Positions 59,801-64,000 of a stretch of 64,000 nucleotides of DNA are shown here, one piece after another. Position 1 is the stretch's first letter; every line of letters begins with the position of its first letter. The stretch is taken from positions 55,049,743-55,113,742 of the forward strand of contig NC_044278.2 of NCBI RefSeq assembly GCF_004027225.2, written 5' to 3'. The stretch is from Strigops habroptila (lineage: Eukaryota; Chordata; Aves; Psittaciformes; Psittacidae). Under the pieces are notes generated by a model that worked only from the letters and a program-made list of their open reading frames with translations, was not told the origin of the DNA and did no database searches. The position numbers and the translations under genes are program-made.

Positions 59801-62439
59801 TTTTATTCTCTCAAGAGAATTTTTATTATATAAAAATAATCACAGTCAGGAACTTGCACAAAAAATACAGAAAAATACAGAGATCAACTTTGACAGAAGC
59901 TTATCTGCATCCAACTCCCTTTGTGTGATTTCCAGATGGCATCCATCTTATCACTTGTTATGGAAGTCATGTTGTTGGTGTCCTAAATGTGTCTGTCAAT
60001 CATCTTGCTGTGCTTAATACTGATGTGGGCTTGTCCTAGTTAGAATTCTTGATGTTGTAAGAAGATCCTTCTCTCAGGATTTCCTAGGAGCATTTACTTT
60101 GGGGAAAAAAAAAAAAAAATCAATCTTTTTATTAGTCATCCTAGTGGTTTTCCGTGTCCTCTCACCAAAAAGTATCTGAGGACTGCACTGAAAGGATTTC
60201 TGGAATTCAGTATTTCTGGAACATTCTTAATTTTTGAAAGCTGCTTGTTGCTTAGACATTAATTGCTCATTGCCTGTGCGGATAAGTAAAACTATTTTCT
60301 TCCTGTTCTTCCTGTAATACTTCTCTATGCATTCAGGTGTATCCTTTGATCTCTTTTATTGAAGAAAAAAATTATTTTGCACCGAGTAATATTTTTAACA
60401 GTTAAGGATGTTTGGAATAATTAAGATAATCCAAAGAATCCAGCTACTCGCTATAGTTACCTTCTTCATGGCTAGTTGTGCAGAAATAATATTGCAGTTT
60501 GGGTGATGTGCATCACACCTCTAAATCTGGAAAAGCATCAGTGGCAGATGCCACGCTATGTGAGTATGGCTTGTGTCCAAACTACTAAGTCCTACCAGTA
60601 CCTAAGCTGCCATACAGAGCTTGCTGCCCTAGTGCATATGGAGATGGTCCATAAGTGGAAGGGCATCATCAAATCACATGTCAGCTCTATGAAAAAGCAC
60701 TTCAGTTTTGCATTGCTGGGCTCCTCACAGCACTGTGCTCCTTACTGCAGCTAGAGTGTGGTTTAGACACATCTGTGTGAACTAGGTGTAGAAATCTATT
60801 TGAACCTGACAGATTGAGGTTATTCATTTGGGTTCAGAGTCATGAGAAAGCATTTATGTGGCTTCCAGACTTCGACCCCAAAGGCAGTGTTCTACATTCA
60901 TACTGTCTGGTACCCCAGCTAGTAAAATATGCATAAAACCAGCCCATATGTCTCTGCACCTGTAGCACTCTTCTACATAAGACCAGCAGAAAGTGGCAAG
61001 CAGACTATACCTTCCAGCCACCCCTGGTGACCTGCTTAGCTGCTCTACAAAGAGATCAGGATATTCTCTGGGGACTGCTTGTCTCTTTACATGTTTTGCA
61101 TTCATAAAGCTTGCTACGGTCTTCTCTCTTCTGCTGCTTTCTATTAAGCTGTTTTGCTATTGCTCTTATTCTCTCCACTTTATAAGGACTTCTCTTGTGT
61201 TTTTACATGTTTTGCTCTTCACAGCTGCTGTTCTGAAGCTGAAGCAGCTTTTCAGTTATAGCTGAAGCACTGAGTGTTTCTATCTTTTACTGGTGGACTA
61301 CTGGCGAGGTGTCTATTGGCTCATTTAAATGAGCTTCCAGCTACATGCTAGTGTCATGACCATGTTCAACAGCCAACAGGGCATGTACATTTGCCTATAA
61401 TTATTAGATTTTCCAGAAATGTCTTTTTGAGGCACACACTGGAGAGTTTCATGACATTTTAAATATCTGCAAACAGAGGTCCGTGAACCAACAGCGTATT
61501 CACACAGCAAAATCTGACTTAACCATTCACCATTTTGATTAGACTCAGAACCAGTCCAAACGTGCCCAAGGTTTTAAACAAACCATCCTTGTTATTTTGC
61601 ATTGAAATTGCTACCTAGGCACTAGATGTCATCCCTGGAGATCTCAAGGAACACATGCTGTAGCAAGTTATAACAAGAACCTTCACTTTTTCTGTTTTTA
61701 AAATAGGTTTTCAATACTGTATGTTTGGATTTCTGATCTAGAAATAAACTCTAGCAGTTTGTTTACTGAGGGGTTCTCCCTAAGTCAATTCTTGCTCTGC
61801 TTCCAACAGCACTCTGACAGTGCTGGTAGATTTCTGTTACAGAAGTTCTGGAAGTGGACAGCAGTGCTTTTGTTCTGATGTATAATTTGCTTGAACTGGC
61901 CCACCTGCTAAGAGTAATTTTAAGGATATTAAAAGCTGTCTATTTTACCAGATATTTTACTAGTTTCCCTCATTAATCTCACATTTTCAATTCAGTTTTC
62001 ATTACTGATGTGATCTACAGGACTTCTCAGGACCTGGCTTTCTTCTGTGTTTTGGCAAAAGAGATCAACTTAATCTTCAGATTAAGTTGATCTCTTGTTG
62101 AGGCCGCCTTGGCTCCCAGTATTTCTTTCAGCGCTGAGACTTGTTTTATGCAATGGGAAATCCTCTGAGCATAGAAGTGTTGGGTGAAGATGAAAATATT
62201 ATGTCCTCCCTAGCAACAGAGCTACTTGGGGTTTATCATTTGGGAATGACCTGCTAAAAAAACATTATTATGCATTCCCAAATCCACCCTCCTACACTGT
62301 GTCTTTTGGGGAAGGTTATGGTGGGTAAACTCTGGTTAATCTCATAACTCATGGAAAATCATATAATTAACTGGATAAACATTTCCCCCCTGCTGCTCCC
62401 CAAATTTAAACACTTGTGGTATCTCAGTCATAGATCAGC
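56841..62439. other. Intergenic, no gene seen; palindrome near right end
   Basis: Unrecognised AT-rich sequence. A 150-codon minus frame at 57490-57942 shows no family signature. Near 59793-59826 the motif AGAGAATTTTTAT is repeated, with a small hairpin. A poly-A run lies at about 60104-60119. A near-perfect 38-bp palindrome is at 62059-62096. Confidence 0.6.
62059..62096. repeat. Perfect inverted repeat, 18-bp arms, 2-bp loop
   Basis: The left arm AAGAGATCAACTTAATCT (62059-62076) is the exact reverse complement of the right arm (62079-62096), with TC between them. Nothing in the surroundings identifies it as part of a transposon end or a known RNA gene. Confidence 0.95.
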
Positions 62440-62444
62440 TGGAT

Positions 62445-63027
62445 TATGCTAGTTTTTCTGGGATAGAGTTCATTTCCTTCATAGTAGCTGGTATGTGGCT
62501 ATGTTTTGGATTTGTGGTGGAAAGAGTGTTGATGACACAGGGATGTTTTTGTTACTACTGAGCAGTGCTTAAACAGAGTCAAGGACTTTTCTGCTCCTCA
62601 CCACACCAGCCAGTAGGCTGGGGGTGCACAAGGAGTTGTGAGGGGGCGCAGCTGGGACAGCTGACCCCAACTGAACCAAGGGATGTTCCATACCATACGG
62701 AGTCATGCTCAGCACATAAGCTGGGAGAAGAAGAAGGAAGGGGCAGATGTTTGGAGTGGTGGTGTCTGTCTTCCCAGGTAACCACTGTGTGTGATGAAGC
62801 CCTGCTTTCCTGGGGATGGCTGAATACCTGCCTGCTGACGGGAAATGCTGAATGAATTCCCTGTTTTGCTTTGCTTGTGTGTGTGGCTTTTGCTTTACCT
62901 GTTCAACTGTCTTTATCTCAACCCACGAGTTTTCCCACTTTTACTCTTCTGATTCTCTCCTCATCCCACCAAGGGGTGAGTGAGCAGCTGTGAGGGCATA
63001 GGTGCTGGGTACGGTTCAGTGACAACA
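62445..63027 (+). mobile_element. Solo LTR, avian ERVL-like family (copy 2) with 5-bp TSD
   Basis: About 583 bp, homologous over its length to the copy at 27832-28416 but in plus orientation. It begins TATGCTAGTTTTTCTGGG (first dinucleotide TG apparently mutated to TA) and ends GACAACA. It is flanked by an exact 5-bp direct repeat, TGGAT, at 62440-62444 and 63028-63032. A 5-bp duplication fits ERVL (class III) integration rather than the 4 or 6 bp usual for the other classes. A promoter-like segment around CATGCTCAGCACATAAGCTG lies mid-element. No internal retroviral sequence is present, so recombination between LTRs has removed it. Confidence 0.92.
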
Positions 63028-63032
63028 TGGAT

Positions 63033-64000
63033 GAAGATTACTATTTCCCAGATCACCCGGACAAAATGGCTAGTAAAACCTTCATAATTTAAGTTATGCT
63101 TGCTAAGCATCTCCAAATGGATGTATTTGCTAAGCTTAGCAAGACATGTAAGCCAACTATATTGTAAGGCATAAAGCAAATGTTAATTTTTGTAAAACTG
63201 CAGTCATGATCCTTTGATCATGCAAAGGATCATGCAAATGATCCTTTTTCTATAGCGATGTGCTACCTGTACAAGTTGTGGTTCTAAATTGCATGCAGAC
63301 ATCAATTTCATCCCCTCTAATGCAAAAGGTTTGGACAGTATACAAGTGTGGGATTTGGTGTAGATTAACTGATTTTAAAAGGAAAAATCATGAAGGATCT
63401 TAATCTCCAGAACAGTTCTCTCTACTAAAAAGAATGTACAGAGTTCTGCTTTTTTGAACGTACAGAGAATCAGACAAATTGACAGTTTTCACCACCAAGC
63501 TCCTTCTCACCAAGCACCCTACAAATGTCTCTTCTCACGATCACACTGCCATGTTTGTTTAGACTGCTCTGAGCTCTGTCTACCTCTTTCACCATCTGGA
63601 CTATCTCTCATCCTTCCAGATGCCACTGGATCAAAACAGTTCTTAGAAAGAACTGTTCCTGAGAAACTTCTGAGCAGCTGTCATTTTTATTTCTTTTAGG
63701 CAGGGATATTACCAGTGCTTTGGATAAGAAGGATGCCTTAATCTCTGCTGCCAGCTCAGATAAAGGAACTTGTAGACTTCTTGCAAGTCTCTCAAATGAA
63801 AAATGAAGATTGCTTCCAATTATTTCAACTTGGTTTAATCCATCTTGTAATCATATTAAATTACCAGGTTTTCCACAATTTAGCCTATTATACAGCAATT
63901 ATATCATTTGCTATATGTTCACTGGAAATTTTCAGCTCAAGAACAAGCCCAAATTAATTCCTCTTACTTCATTTATTCTTGACTGTCATTCTCACACTGT
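63033..64000. other. Intergenic, palindrome and octamer motif
   Basis: No gene seen. It contains a 12-bp-arm inverted repeat at 63205-63234, overlapped by a 12-bp tandem duplication ending in a perfect ATGCAAAT octamer (63232-63239). An 81-codon open frame at 63454-63699 is unrecognised. Confidence 0.6.

Noticed and set aside
61336-61350. AGCTACAT seed resembling miR-221/222
   Set aside because: Only the first bases match. The rest of the mature sequence and a precursor hairpin are absent.

Overview
The window is vertebrate nuclear DNA, most likely from a bird. It carries several CR1-type LINE 3' ends, two solo LTRs of an avian ERVL-like family, very little other interspersed repeat, and compact introns. 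The only two genes I can support are the 3' part of SLC9A7 (+ strand) and CHST7 (- strand). They are neighbours in the same convergent arrangement on the human X chromosome (Xp11.3); from general knowledge, this block is autosomal in birds. The LTR family resembles LTRs known from many neoavian genomes, so a neoavian bird is more likely than a chicken-like one, but I cannot name the species.

Layout: 1-17493 holds the last four coding exons of SLC9A7 (5092-5155, 7826-7908, 11226-11331, 17245-17493). They are separated by introns of about 2.7, 3.3 and 5.9 kb, and at least 5 kb of the preceding intron is present. A probable 3'UTR runs to about 19.6 kb. From 19.6 to 38 kb is convergent intergenic DNA, possibly partly CHST7 3' sequence, with a solo LTR (27832-28416, minus orientation) and CR1 fragments. 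From about 38.9 to 41.0 kb is a strong CpG island containing the single-exon CHST7 coding region (39129-40508, minus strand) and its promoter. From 41 to 64 kb is gene-free DNA upstream of CHST7, with microsatellites, a CR1 tail, a solo LTR with clear target-site duplication (62445-63027, plus orientation) and two short palindromes.

The two genes are not an operon. SLC9A7 is an organellar Na+(K+)/H+ exchanger of the trans-Golgi network, and CHST7 is a Golgi 6-O-sulfotransferase; they share a compartment, but a functional link is not shown here. The exon calls rest on reading-frame continuity across splice junctions plus recognisable family sequence. I found no RNA genes, CRISPR, or prokaryotic features, and no convincing undescribed system. 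The best second looks are the inverted LTR pair flanking CHST7, the 18-bp-arm palindrome near 62.1 kb, the in-frame upstream ATG of CHST7, and its possible 3'UTR intron.
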